Below are positions 26,868-35,491 of a stretch of 64,000 nt of DNA, piece by piece. The position numbers and the translations under genes are program-made. The DNA lies in contig JAKIZK010000004.1 of NCBI GenBank assembly GCA_022708055.1, forward strand, positions 1 through 64,000. Reading direction: 5' to 3'. The notes beneath the pieces were generated by a model, which had not been told where the DNA came from, did not search any database, and was given only the letters and a program-made list of their open reading frames with translations. Origin of the DNA: Bacteroidota bacterium (GTDB lineage: Bacteria > Bacteroidota > Bacteroidia > Chitinophagales > Chitinophagaceae). Within the stretch, counting starts at the first letter, position 1. Every line of letters starts with the position of its first letter.

Positions 26868-27614
26868 TCAATTAGTTAGCTGTTCACTTGTTTTTCCAAA
26901 TCTCCTTTCCCTATTCTGATAGTCCAAAATGGCTTCATAAAGATTTTCTTTTCTGAAGTCGGGCCATCTTACCGGAGTAAAGTACAATTCGGCATAGGCG
27001 AGTTGATAAAGCAGGAAATTACTGATTCTAAATTCGCCACTGGTTCGTATCATCAGTTCGGGATCGGGGAAGGAGCTTGTGTTAAGAAATTGTTGAATGG
27101 TTTCCTGAGAAATTTCGTTAGCTGAAAGATTTTTTTGTTCTACGGCTGCTGCAATATATTTTACCATTTGCAAAATTTCCCATCGGCCGCTATAGCTCAA
27201 GGCCATGATTAATTGTAGTCCATTATTTTTTTCGGTAATGGACAGTGCTTCATTTAATTCATCTTGGGCCGACTGTGGCAGCATACTCATATCGCCTATA
27301 ACATGCAGGCGAATATTGTTTTTGTTTAATGTTTCTACTTCTTTGCGAATGGTGCTTACTAGTAGTTCCATTAATCCGATTACTTCATTGGCTGGCCGGT
27401 CCCAGTTTTCGGTACTAAATGCATAAAGCGTAAGATACCCAATACCCAATTCGGCGCAGCCTTCAACAATATTTCTCACACTATCTACACCATGCAGGTG
27501 TCCGTAGAGGCGGTCTTCCCCTTTTTCCTTAGCCCAACGCCCATTTCCATCCATAATGATAGCAATATGACGTGGCAGTTTTGATTTATCAATATTTTCG
27601 AGTAGCGATGTCAT
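26868..27614 (-). CDS. uppS: isoprenyl transferase (undecaprenyl diphosphate synthase)
   Basis: 248 residues. IAIIMDGNGRWAKEKG is the catalytic signature (Asp binds Mg), and LTLYAFSTENWDRP, RTSGEFRISNFLLYQLAYAE and WPDFRKENL are further family motifs. It makes the C55 lipid carrier for peptidoglycan and surface glycans. It precedes bamA by 231 bases; nothing else was seen in that gap. Confidence 0.97.
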   Translation of the reverse strand: MTSLLENIDKSKLPRHIAIIMDGNGRWAKEKGEDRLYGHLHGVDSVRNIVEGCAELGIGYLTLYAFSTENWDRPANEVIGLMELLVSTIRKEVETLNKNNIRLHVIGDMSMLPQSAQDELNEALSITEKNNGLQLIMALSYSGRWEILQMVKYIAAAVEQKNLSANEISQETIQQFLNTSSFPDPELMIRTSGEFRISNFLLYQLAYAELYFTPVRWPDFRKENLYEAILDYQNRERRFGKTSEQLTN

Positions 27615-27661
27615 AAGAGCGGTAAAGGTATTACGAATGAATAATAAAGAAATGAGAAAAT

Positions 27662-27691
27662 AAAAATGCCCCCGATGTTGGAGGCATTTTT
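27662..27691 (-). terminator. intrinsic terminator of the DUF2541-like gene
   Basis: Stem AAAAATGCC / GGCATTTTT with additional GG/CC pairing inside (27662-27691). T-rich sequence follows on both sides, so it could work in both directions; it lies 19 bases after the reverse-strand gene ending at 27710. Confidence 0.75.
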
Positions 27692-27709
27692 TTAATATCC
27701 ATTATTTAT

Positions 27710-28108
27710 TTAGTTTCTTCCCCATACAGCTACTCTTGATTTTCCGCGGAGGAAACCCTTGGTTTCGTACCAAAATTCAATTTTAGTTAAATGCCTCAAT
27801 CCGCCATTCATATCAATTACCCTGCTTTCGCTTCCCTGTGCAAAGCGTTTTCTAAGATCAACATCTTGTACACTACCGTTGTCAAAATGCACTTTCATAT
27901 TATACATTTTTAACGGGCCATCGGTTACTTTAATCTTTATCTGACGCACATCATCTTTCCAGTTTCCAAAATTGATAACATCATGATCTACGCCAAACCC
28001 TACATTTTTATCGCCCAGAAAAAACCAGTCGCCTTTGTGGGTATTAACTGAAGTGAAAGCGGAGCCTGCAATAAATAATGCAATAGAAAAAAATTTGAAT
28101 AGTCGCAT
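27710..28108 (-). CDS. secreted protein, DUF2541-like
   Basis: 132 residues with a signal peptide (residues 1-20). The mature part WFFLGDKNVGFGVDHDVINFG ... IKIKVTDGPLKMYNMKVHFDNG resembles small secreted beta-sandwich proteins annotated DUF2541; the family call is from memory. The last strand EFWYETKGFLRGKSRVAVWGR is typical. Role unknown. It is the first gene of the insert between uppS and porG and has its own terminator. Confidence 0.7.
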   Translation of the reverse strand: MRLFKFFSIALFIAGSAFTSVNTHKGDWFFLGDKNVGFGVDHDVINFGNWKDDVRQIKIKVTDGPLKMYNMKVHFDNGSVQDVDLRKRFAQGSESRVIDMNGGLRHLTKIEFWYETKGFLRGKSRVAVWGRN

Positions 28109-28225
28109 AGTAAAAATGGTTTAAGGTAAAAAATTTGGTTTGGATGTATGGACTGTTGAGTCTGTTTAAAGTTTAAATTAGTTGCAAGTTAAAAAAGCAT
28201 TTAAGAAACTGATAATGCCAGAAGG

Positions 28226-28361
28226 AATAATAAATATTAAACAGGGAATGATGAAAGGGGGGGGGGAATAACGAATATTAAACAGGGAATAATGAATGAT
28301 GAAGGGAGTTGAAATAATAATAAATACTGAACAAGAAATGATAAATAATGAAGGGGGAGAG
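28226..28361 (+). repeat. degenerate 41-50 bp tandem repeat array (left copy), including a G10 tract
   Basis: Three imperfect units, each starting with an AATAATRAAT-like core, containing ACAGGGAAT or a relative and ATGAATGATGAA, and ending in a G run (28257-28266 is G10; then GGG and GGGGG). A related array lies at 31336-31450 in opposite orientation. The 28109-28369 gap holds nothing else that I can identify. Confidence 0.7.
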
Positions 28362-28369
28362 TCTTACAT

Positions 28370-28885
28370 CTATTGTTTCGTCAATATCAAATCTTTCGGC
28401 ATTGTTAATCCGTATTGAAAATTAGGATCAATAAATGTCCCTTCTGCTGTTTTCAGATGCCAGATTAAGGTAGGCGGAGTACCATCGATGTATTGTAAAT
28501 AGAGATTGTTTGTTTTTTTCTTTGTCAAGTCCTTAATCGCCCCTTTTACTTTTGTTGTATCCATATTTTGATACCATGATAACATTAACGAACTATTTTT
28601 ATAATTATAAGAAATGCTATCAAACTTGTATAACACATCTTGAATAGTTACGCCATTCTGTACATATTTATGTACTCCCAATAGGACATCTGCTGAATAA
28701 TTTGTGAACGATTCATTCTTTTTCATTAAAATCAAGACTAAAGTATCACTTCCATTTATCCATTTCCAGGTACCCTCAAACTTGTTGATGTAATTATTAG
28801 TAACATTGCTTCCGGGTGCAGGGGGTTGGGCTTGCAGCGTATAACATCCGGGAAAAAGAAATATGACAATAAATAACAGTTTCAT
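28370..28885 (-). CDS. secreted DUF6705-like protein, copy 2
   Basis: 171 residues from ATG 28885, which begins a normal signal peptide (MKLLFIVIFLFPGCYTLQAQ); ATGs at 28909 and 28912 are also possible. The mature domain FEGTWKWINGSDTLVLIL ... LGVHKYVQNG ... LYLQYIDGTPPTLIWHLKTAEG ... GLTMPKDLILTKQ is a single beta-rich domain as in the DUF6705-type proteins common in Bacteroidota (family call from memory). It is a tandem paralog of the next upstream gene: both contain a W-[KR]-[WY]-x-N-G motif and end LxLPxxxLLxKQ-like. Role unknown. Confidence 0.75.
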   Translation of the reverse strand: MKLLFIVIFLFPGCYTLQAQPPAPGSNVTNNYINKFEGTWKWINGSDTLVLILMKKNESFTNYSADVLLGVHKYVQNGVTIQDVLYKFDSISYNYKNSSLMLSWYQNMDTTKVKGAIKDLTKKKTNNLYLQYIDGTPPTLIWHLKTAEGTFIDPNFQYGLTMPKDLILTKQ

Positions 28886-28967
28886 TAAGAAGTGAATATT
28901 TAAAGTCATCATAAAACCATTCTACTTATGATAAATACTAAATTACGAAATGAAACGAACACTAAAG

Positions 28968-29510
28968 CTATTGCTTTATCAATAAAAACTCACGGGGTAA
29001 TGTCATACCTGTGGCGCCTGTTCCCATTCCATATCCTTCTCTGTGTCTTTGTTTCCACAGCATTTCAGTTTTATTATTGTTTAATGTTGCTGTGACAATA
29101 TGTATTTCGTTGGATTGCAAATGGTCAAAAATTGTTCCAGTCAAAACCGAGCAAGAATTGTTACACTGTTGTAGCTTGAGTCTTAATGAACGTTGATTCA
29201 CTGTCATGCTGTCGTTATCATAGTAATATGGCAAAATCATGTTTTTAAAAGGGTATGTTGTTTCAATTTCAGTATTCCCTGTTTTATATTCCAGCCATCC
29301 ATAAAGATTATCTGAAATTGAATTAAAGGACACACTATAATCTCTATGATACCTTAAATAAATTCTTATGGTATCCTGCCCATTTGTATATCTCCACTCC
29401 CCCTCATACTGGCTAAGCAAATGGCAGGTATCATATCTGGTATATGCATTTTGAGATCTACCGATGTATACTATACTAATTAATACTATAGTTATAAATA
29501 TTTTTCTCAT
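28968..29510 (-). CDS. secreted DUF6705-like protein, copy 1
   Basis: 180 residues, signal peptide ending near IVYIGRSQ (residue 19). The domain reads YEGEWRYTNGQDTIRIYLRY ... LYGWLEYKTGNTEIETTYPF ... GMTLPREFLLIKQ, clearly paralogous to the gene at 28370-28885. It begins 10 bases after the stop of the poly(C) lipoprotein gene and is probably in the same transcript, so loss of that frame could have polar effects. Role unknown. Confidence 0.75.
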   Translation of the reverse strand: MRKIFITIVLISIVYIGRSQNAYTRYDTCHLLSQYEGEWRYTNGQDTIRIYLRYHRDYSVSFNSISDNLYGWLEYKTGNTEIETTYPFKNMILPYYYDNDSMTVNQRSLRLKLQQCNNSCSVLTGTIFDHLQSNEIHIVTATLNNNKTEMLWKQRHREGYGMGTGATGMTLPREFLLIKQ

Positions 29511-29520
29511 ATCCTATATT

Positions 29521-31180
29521 TTAAAAACAATTTGTTGGAATAATATCATCAAAACTGTCAAGATTTATTTTTGTCCATTCCTTACAATCTTCATTTCCCC
29601 TGTACAGAGATAGCCCGGTGCCCACTCCCATCTCCTGCATCATTTTCAAAAATGCTTTTGTATTGTTTTCTTCTACGGGTGAGTTTAAAAGCCTTTCATA
29701 GTTGGAAATAAATTGATCCATTTTGTACTTGTCATCACCATTTTCTCCGGCAATTTTTTTTGCAAAGTTTCTGAACTTTGACGCATTGGTTATTTTTAGT
29801 AAATAGGGATACAGATTATTGTGCCCGGTCATTCCGATATATAAATTATTAGTGTCTTTTGCATAGCCTTGCAAAAAAATCTGAGCCATAAAAATTACAT
29901 CCTGCGGGGAGAATATTGAATTTCTTCCATGAAAATGACTGTGCAAAATACCTTCTACTTTGGTGCCTGCTGGTATATTCCAGATTATTTCATTATTCCA
30001 GTTGTCTCCCTGCTTTGGTATATATTGATTTGTAGCCCTGTCAACAACCGAAAACCCTTTTTCATAATTAAGATTTGTAGTTGCCGTATTGTTAAGTGAT
30101 TTGAATTTATCTGCAAAAGTTGCATCATTTTGTAAACTATCAATAAAGCTATCGCATGCCTGCTGTGGTGGCGGGTCATCTCCATAATCCGGCACCCAGC
30201 CCGGGCCACAGGGATCCACTATGTTTGTTCTGCCTGCCAATGGTTGTAATGGCTCACCACATTCGGGTGGGGTGCCGCCGCCGCCACTGCCACTTCCGCC
30301 ACCTGTTCCGCCAGCCCCCCCTGTTCCACCGCCATTGCCACCACCATTTCCAGCACCACCACCTCCTCCTCCACCTACAGGCCAAGAATCATCACAAAAT
30401 TCAACATCGGAAAGGTAACATTCACCAGTAGAGCAATCTAAAAAATCGCAACCATCTGCATCATTACATACAGCTGCATCAGGTGTGCCACAGTGATAAT
30501 AATAAGCACATACTTCCAAATTTTCTACATAAGCACTATACCCTTTTCCGCCCTGATTGCTTATAGTCAATCCTATTCTTCTTCCATTCCCATTGTAAGG
30601 ATGATTATTAAAAAAAAGGTTTGTATCAGTAATTTTAAATTGAGTATAGCCGAAAGTTCTGTAATCCATTATCATAAAGAATAATGCATAACGTTCTGCC
30701 GTAGAATCCTGATGGGGTGTTCCATAAGTAAAATTTTTGTATTGCCAGTTGCATTTATATTCAAAAGTAGTATCATTTAGCTCTGTACTGATTAATAACG
30801 AGGCGTTTACAAAATTTTCTGAATCTCTTACAAAAGGCACATAATAAATATTTGCAGAATCCACCGTTTGCCCACGGCCATTTACACTTGCATCGGTTTT
30901 ACTTACTGCTATGGCTTTATCCCACCTCGGGTATCCTATTTGCTTTACCGTTTGCGCTACAAAATGCAGTTTGTCATTTTGCCTTTTCATATACTCAACA
31001 ATGGCTTTTTCTGATGCATCGGCGGTGCGGTGTGTATTGAAGATCTTTTGTTCTATCGCGTTTATGCTATTGCCTGTCTCGGGGGGGGGGGGTAAATTTA
31101 TCTGTCTTCCGGCAGGCAATAAATACAACAACCCCGGCGGCAAATGCAGATAATAAAATGTTTTTTGCAGTGGGTTTCAT
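29521..31180 (-). pseudogene. surface lipoprotein with JAMM/MPN-like motif; frame set by a C12 tract (probable phase-variable gene, OFF here)
   Basis: ATG 31180 starts a lipoprotein signal peptide (MKPTAKNILLSAFAAG..., lipobox FIAC), reaches a C12 run (31081-31092 on the forward strand as G12) and stops at once in TAG. The long frame (PPPETGNSINAIEQ ... to 29521) is offset by one base. C11 or C14 would join them into about 552 residues. The body has an N-terminal domain of about 230 residues, a Cys-rich segment, a Gly-rich linker (about residues 265-300), then a C-terminal domain with ILHSHFHGRNSIFSPQDVI, a JAMM-like HxH...SxxD zinc motif with one extra residue. A peptidase role is inference. 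Confidence 0.75.
31081..31092 (-). repeat. C12 homopolymer in the 5' coding region (slippage site)
   Basis: Twelve consecutive C on the coding strand, immediately after codons for TDKFT of the lipoprotein leader. Each one-base change in length switches the downstream frame; the observed length is out of frame. Confidence 0.9.
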
Positions 31181-31335
31181 TGATGCTGTTCGCTTTTTAA
31201 GACGTTAGTTTTTGAGGATTAGATGCGGAAGGTAAAAAAAATAATAGATTACAATTACATTTAATAGCAATTTCTTCAACACAAATTAATAAAACGAACT
31301 AATAATAGTAACCAGTATTTTGCTAGTCGGACTAT

Positions 31336-31450
31336 CTCTTCATTCATCATTCATTATTTCCGCCTACTTCATCATTTAGCATTTCTTGCTCATCATTCAT
31401 TATTCCCCCCCTTCATCATTCATCATTCCCTGTTCAATGTTCATGATTTC
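31336..31450 (-). repeat. degenerate tandem repeat array (right copy), including a C7 tract
   Basis: Read on the reverse strand this contains ACAGGGAATGATGAATGATGAA followed by a G7 run (31405-31411), then two further AATAATGAATGATGA units. It matches the array at 28226-28361 in inverted orientation. The rest of the 31181-31460 gap shows no gene. Confidence 0.7.
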
Positions 31451-31460
31451 CTATCCCTTC

Positions 31461-32321
31461 TTACTTCGCCGTAGGGCATTTGTAAGATTGCAAATTGAAT
31501 GTAAGATGAAACATGGCCGTTATGTATTGGTCTTTTTGCTTGCTCATGCCACGGGCCATGCCGGGTTTGCCAATGGGAGTGCCCAACTCATAAGAACGGT
31601 CGCTTAACAAAGCAGCATCAGACAAACTGCCATCGGGATTGAGTGGGAAGATGGCAGGATCTACATAGGTTTTACTTACATCATCTATATAATCGGTATT
31701 TGTAAAGCGGTGCAAAATTTCAAAACCAATATTTACTCTTGAGTTGAGGGCATACTTAAAGCCGCCGCCAAAGGGAATACAAATACCCATTGAACTGTAT
31801 TTTTTATTTTTAGCAACACCGGGTGCGGTGCTCCCCTGCCCTTCGGTGCCCAGTGGTCTTAAAAAAACTTTTGCTCCCCGTAAATAAGCATAAGGATCGT
31901 AATTGAAAACACCGGCGCCTAAAGTAATGTATGGTGTAAAGCTAAATGCCGGATCGCCGGGCATAAAACGAAAGAAATTAAAATCGCCTTGTAAGGTAAG
32001 TTCCCAAACCTTGGTATTGAAACTGAGGTTGCGGCGAAACATATAATCGTTGTATGAATTATATTGATCGGAATAACCTAATTGCGCAAAACTTACTCCC
32101 AGCCTGGCAGCTATATAATTACCCAAATTTTTACGGAAGAAAGCCGTAGCTGCAATTTTAGTACGATTGAGTCGGGCACGGGTGTTTAAATCTCCAAAAT
32201 AATGGCCACCACCAATACCCACACCAAACTCACCTACCTGCACTATTGCTTCCTGTGCAGAAATCTTTTTACTATTTAAAAGAGTTAAAACGAGTACAAA
32301 TGCTGCTATTTTCTTCATCAT
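31461..32321 (-). CDS. porG: PorG-like outer-membrane beta-barrel (DUF6089)
   Basis: 286 residues, signal peptide ending near KKISAQ. The barrel starts EFGVGIGGGHYFGDLNT, typical of DUF6089 proteins, and continues with alternating strands (ARLGVSFAQLGYSDQY, FTPYITLGAGVFNYDPYA, GFKYALNSRVNIGFEILHR). PorG is an outer-membrane component of the type IX secretion system in Porphyromonas. The gene order nadK-porG-uppS-bamA-ompH is conserved in Bacteroidota and supports the call; here about 3.8 kb of accessory genes separates porG from uppS. Confidence 0.8.
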   Translation of the reverse strand: MMKKIAAFVLVLTLLNSKKISAQEAIVQVGEFGVGIGGGHYFGDLNTRARLNRTKIAATAFFRKNLGNYIAARLGVSFAQLGYSDQYNSYNDYMFRRNLSFNTKVWELTLQGDFNFFRFMPGDPAFSFTPYITLGAGVFNYDPYAYLRGAKVFLRPLGTEGQGSTAPGVAKNKKYSSMGICIPFGGGFKYALNSRVNIGFEILHRFTNTDYIDDVSKTYVDPAIFPLNPDGSLSDAALLSDRSYELGTPIGKPGMARGMSKQKDQYITAMFHLTFNLQSYKCPTAK

Positions 32322-32389
32322 ATCCTTAAAAATGAGGTTTAGGATTATTTAGAACGATAAAAATAGGAATTTCTTTTATTGTGGAGCGA

Positions 32390-33268
32390 TTAATTCCGCT
32401 TATCCAGCCCCCAGGTAAGCTTATTGCGCAAGGTTTGCAAAAAATTATTTTCGCTTAAGCGTACCAGATTTACATCAAACTTTTCTCTTCTTATAGCCAG
32501 TTGCACATCCTTGCTCACCAGTTGTCTTCTTGAGTCTAAAGCACAAATTATCTGATCGGCACGACTTTCTATTTCAAATGAAATAATGGTACTGTCGGGC
32601 ACTACTATGGGTCGCACATTTAAATTGTGAGGTGCAACCGGAGTAATTACAAAGCTATCAGAATCGGGAAATACCACCGGGCCATTGCAACTTAAAGAAT
32701 AACCGGTGGATCCCGTAGGGGTAGCCACAATCAGCCCATCAGCCCAATAAGTATTTAAAAATTCACCATTCAGGTAAGTATGAATTTTTATCATAGAAGC
32801 CACATCCCGTTTATGTACCGAAAAATCGTTGAGCGCATAAGGTACATGACCAAACAAGGGCAGACTTGATTCCAAGTGTATAAGCGATCTTTTATCAACC
32901 ACATAAGTACGCTGTACCATTGCCTTTACGGCTACCCGAAGCTCATCGCGACCAATACTGGCCAAAAAACCCATACGGCCAAAATTGATTCCCATGATGG
33001 CAATGTCTTTATCACGCACCAGTGTTATGGTATCTAATAAAGTACCATCGCCACCGAGGCTGATGATGAATTCAACTTCATCGGTCAAATCATCGGCACC
33101 GGTAAATGTGGTGGCATCAGCCGGAAGGTTGATGATATTTTTTATTTCTTCAAAAAAATGTTGATGTATAACCGGAATGATTTGCTGATGCCCCAGTTCA
33201 TCAAAAAAAGACTGAATGTCGTTTCGTTGTTCATCCACCATTACCCTGCTATAAATAGCTGCCTTCAT
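32390..33268 (-). CDS. nadK: NAD kinase
   Basis: 292 residues. GGDGTLLDTI is the phosphate-binding motif, followed by NDFSVHKRD and VATPTGSTGYSLSCNGP, the other conserved blocks. It makes NADP from NAD and ATP (or polyphosphate). It lies 68 bases upstream of porG and 14 bases after the Omp85-like gene, so these three probably share a transcript. Confidence 0.97.
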   Translation of the reverse strand: MKAAIYSRVMVDEQRNDIQSFFDELGHQQIIPVIHQHFFEEIKNIINLPADATTFTGADDLTDEVEFIISLGGDGTLLDTITLVRDKDIAIMGINFGRMGFLASIGRDELRVAVKAMVQRTYVVDKRSLIHLESSLPLFGHVPYALNDFSVHKRDVASMIKIHTYLNGEFLNTYWADGLIVATPTGSTGYSLSCNGPVVFPDSDSFVITPVAPHNLNVRPIVVPDSTIISFEIESRADQIICALDSRRQLVSKDVQLAIRREKFDVNLVRLSENNFLQTLRNKLTWGLDKRN

Positions 33269-33282
33269 ATATTAGTTTGTTG

Positions 33283-34713
33283 TCAGAAGATGGTCTTGCG
33301 GTGTAAAAATAAACCGTTTTGCCCTATCTGATTGAAAGTGTACTCTATCTTGAATGTAATATCATAAAATGTAAGAATATCGATTCCAAACCCGCCTGAG
33401 TACAACATTTTATTGGAAAGGCCATTATCGCCCGGCAACGGGTTGTGCACATATCCCGTATTGCCATATACTTTTCCGATTACCTGAATCGGTATTTTAA
33501 TTCCGGCCCTTCCTTTTTGGTGTGGCAGACCCAGATTAAAATCAAATAGTCTTCTGGATAGTGTTGCTTTTGTAAAGCCGCCGGCTACACCATCTATTAC
33601 ATAATATTCGTAGCCTTGCATAAAAGTTTCGCCGTAGCCCAAAAATTTTTGATTGAACCAGGGCTGCTTGAATGGCAACTTGATTCCGCCAAATACTTCT
33701 GCACTAAAAAAATATTTTGGAGAAAGATGCCAGCTACCCAATCCATTTACATTTAATGACCAAAGGTTGATTGCATTAATAATACCTTTTTTTTGAAATG
33801 AAATTTTTGCCGCATATCCTTTTGTTGGATAAGGTATGTAATCCAGATTGGCAAAGTTTAAAGTATAATAGAATGAAGGAAAGCTGATACTTTTTCTGCC
33901 CGATTTAAAATAAGATGGGTTTAATGCAACTACGGTATCCTTTACTTCTTCTGCTGTAAAACCTATTCCGAAATAGTGACGGGTATTGATTGCATTTCGA
34001 TAAGAGAGCCCGGCATTTACATTTACAAAATTTCTCAGATAAGTATTTGGGTCTTTTAAAAAAACCTGCTTATCATCTACCGTGTTATAATTTACTTCCC
34101 GGTTTTTTCCCATGGCAAATCCTGCATTCAACCCCCATTTCATTTGCTTGTCTATGTACATTCTATCATAGCTCAATGAAACTTGTTTTGTATATCCGCT
34201 CATCAACCACATTCTGAACTTATCATTATTTCCGGTGGCGTTATTGTATAATATTTTAGCCCCATAGTTTACCCTGTCCAATCCTCCTTTTTGTTCAAAC
34301 AACCATTGGTTCAAATTTCTATCCACCGGCTTAAAATAAGGGAGCGGAAACAAATACCAACGCTCTTTTACATTTACAGAAACACTCACCCGGTCGCCAT
34401 CCGTATCAGCCAATGCTACGATAACGAATAGAAAAAGTGATGTATTCATCAATTGCTTACGTGCCGTTTCAAATTTTGTAACCAGATCAGAAAGTGTAAG
34501 CTTGTCTTCCGGCTTAAAAGGGATTTCTCGCAATATGATATTGCTTTTTGTTTTTTTATTGCCGGTAATTTTAATATTTCCGATAGTAACCAGACCTGCC
34601 GACAGGTTTTTACCATCGTCCGTATTTGCAACATTACTCATTTGTGCATACGTACTATGACAGATGCATATCAAAAAAAATAAAAATGAAATATTTCTCA
34701 ATAGCCGTTGCAT
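33283..34713 (-). CDS. Omp85-superfamily protein with one POTRA-like domain
   Basis: 476 residues, signal peptide ending at STYAQ (residue 23). Residues 40-115 form a single POTRA-like domain (VTIGNIKITGNKKTKSNIIL ... VSVNVKERW), and the rest is a 16-strand-like barrel (FNLGLPHQKGRAGIKIPIQ, GGFGIDILTFYDITFKIEY). It is much shorter than BamA (912 residues), closer to TamA-like or lipase-associated Omp85 proteins. The exact role is unknown; it probably inserts or exports outer-membrane proteins. Confidence 0.82.
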   Translation of the reverse strand: MQRLLRNISFLFFLICICHSTYAQMSNVANTDDGKNLSAGLVTIGNIKITGNKKTKSNIILREIPFKPEDKLTLSDLVTKFETARKQLMNTSLFLFVIVALADTDGDRVSVSVNVKERWYLFPLPYFKPVDRNLNQWLFEQKGGLDRVNYGAKILYNNATGNNDKFRMWLMSGYTKQVSLSYDRMYIDKQMKWGLNAGFAMGKNREVNYNTVDDKQVFLKDPNTYLRNFVNVNAGLSYRNAINTRHYFGIGFTAEEVKDTVVALNPSYFKSGRKSISFPSFYYTLNFANLDYIPYPTKGYAAKISFQKKGIINAINLWSLNVNGLGSWHLSPKYFFSAEVFGGIKLPFKQPWFNQKFLGYGETFMQGYEYYVIDGVAGGFTKATLSRRLFDFNLGLPHQKGRAGIKIPIQVIGKVYGNTGYVHNPLPGDNGLSNKMLYSGGFGIDILTFYDITFKIEYTFNQIGQNGLFLHRKTIF

Positions 34714-34768
34714 GTGGCCTTAAAGATAAGGGCAAAAACAAATGAATATACAGATACAAATACGAAGA

Positions 34769-35431
34769 CTATATTTTGAGATAGTTCATGAGGTTATCGT
34801 AATTGCTTTTCAATTCGTTAGTGTATAACTCTTCGCCAAAAAAATGTTTTACATTATACTCATGACGCTGAAAAGCAGCTACTAAATCAGAAATTTCAGG
34901 TTTATTGATACGAATTGTAATCTGCATCATTCCGGTAGCAGGATCGTTGGAACTGTTTAACTGTGTTATTTGGGCATCATTACTTTCCACAATCCGGCTT
35001 ATTTCATTAAATGAATATTGATTGCTCTCCATTTCCAATACAATTAAACCGCCGGGCTCGCCCAGGCTCATAAACTCTGATGAAAATTTCAACAAATCGT
35101 TGTAAGCAACCGAGCCAATTAGTTCATTTTCTTCATTTACAACCGGCACCACGCTTACTCCATTTTCAGCAGCCAGTTTTACCGCTTTTAAAAAATGTTC
35201 ATCTTCCTTTACACAAATATTTGAGAAAGATTGCTCCATCGCAGATAAAAGAGCATTATCATTTTCTGCCTGAAGTAAATCATCTTCGCTTATCAATCCG
35301 GAAAATTGAGAACCATTGACAACCGGTAAATGTGTTACATTGTTTTCATTCATCAACTCAAGAGCCTGATAAACTTTGTCGCTTAATCTTAAAAAAGGAA
35401 TTGTTTGAGAAAGTAGTTCATGGGTCAACAT
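34769..35431 (-). CDS. CBS-domain protein
   Basis: 220 residues. Two CBS motifs: residues 1-55 (TIPFLRLSDKVYQALELMNE ... HLPVVNGSQFSGLISEDDLL) and 65-125 (HFLKAVKLAAENGVSVVPVV ... LIGSVAYNDLL). An ACT-like C-terminal part follows (LIVLEMESNQYSFNEISRIV). CBS pairs bind adenine nucleotides and act as energy or ligand sensors. The gene heads the nadK region, a conserved Bacteroidota neighbourhood. Its ligand and partner are unknown. Confidence 0.88.
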   Translation of the reverse strand: MLTHELLSQTIPFLRLSDKVYQALELMNENNVTHLPVVNGSQFSGLISEDDLLQAENDNALLSAMEQSFSNICVKEDEHFLKAVKLAAENGVSVVPVVNEENELIGSVAYNDLLKFSSEFMSLGEPGGLIVLEMESNQYSFNEISRIVESNDAQITQLNSSNDPATGMMQITIRINKPEISDLVAAFQRHEYNVKHFFGEELYTNELKSNYDNLMNYLKI

Positions 35432-35491
35432 GGATAGCGGCCAATTTTAATTATCAAATCACGAGTTCAACTAAGCAAAAGACAACAACAA

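Noticed and set aside
30221..30418. Proline-rich + strand frame
   Set aside because: It is the complement of the Gly-rich linker of the reverse-strand lipoprotein; low complexity only.
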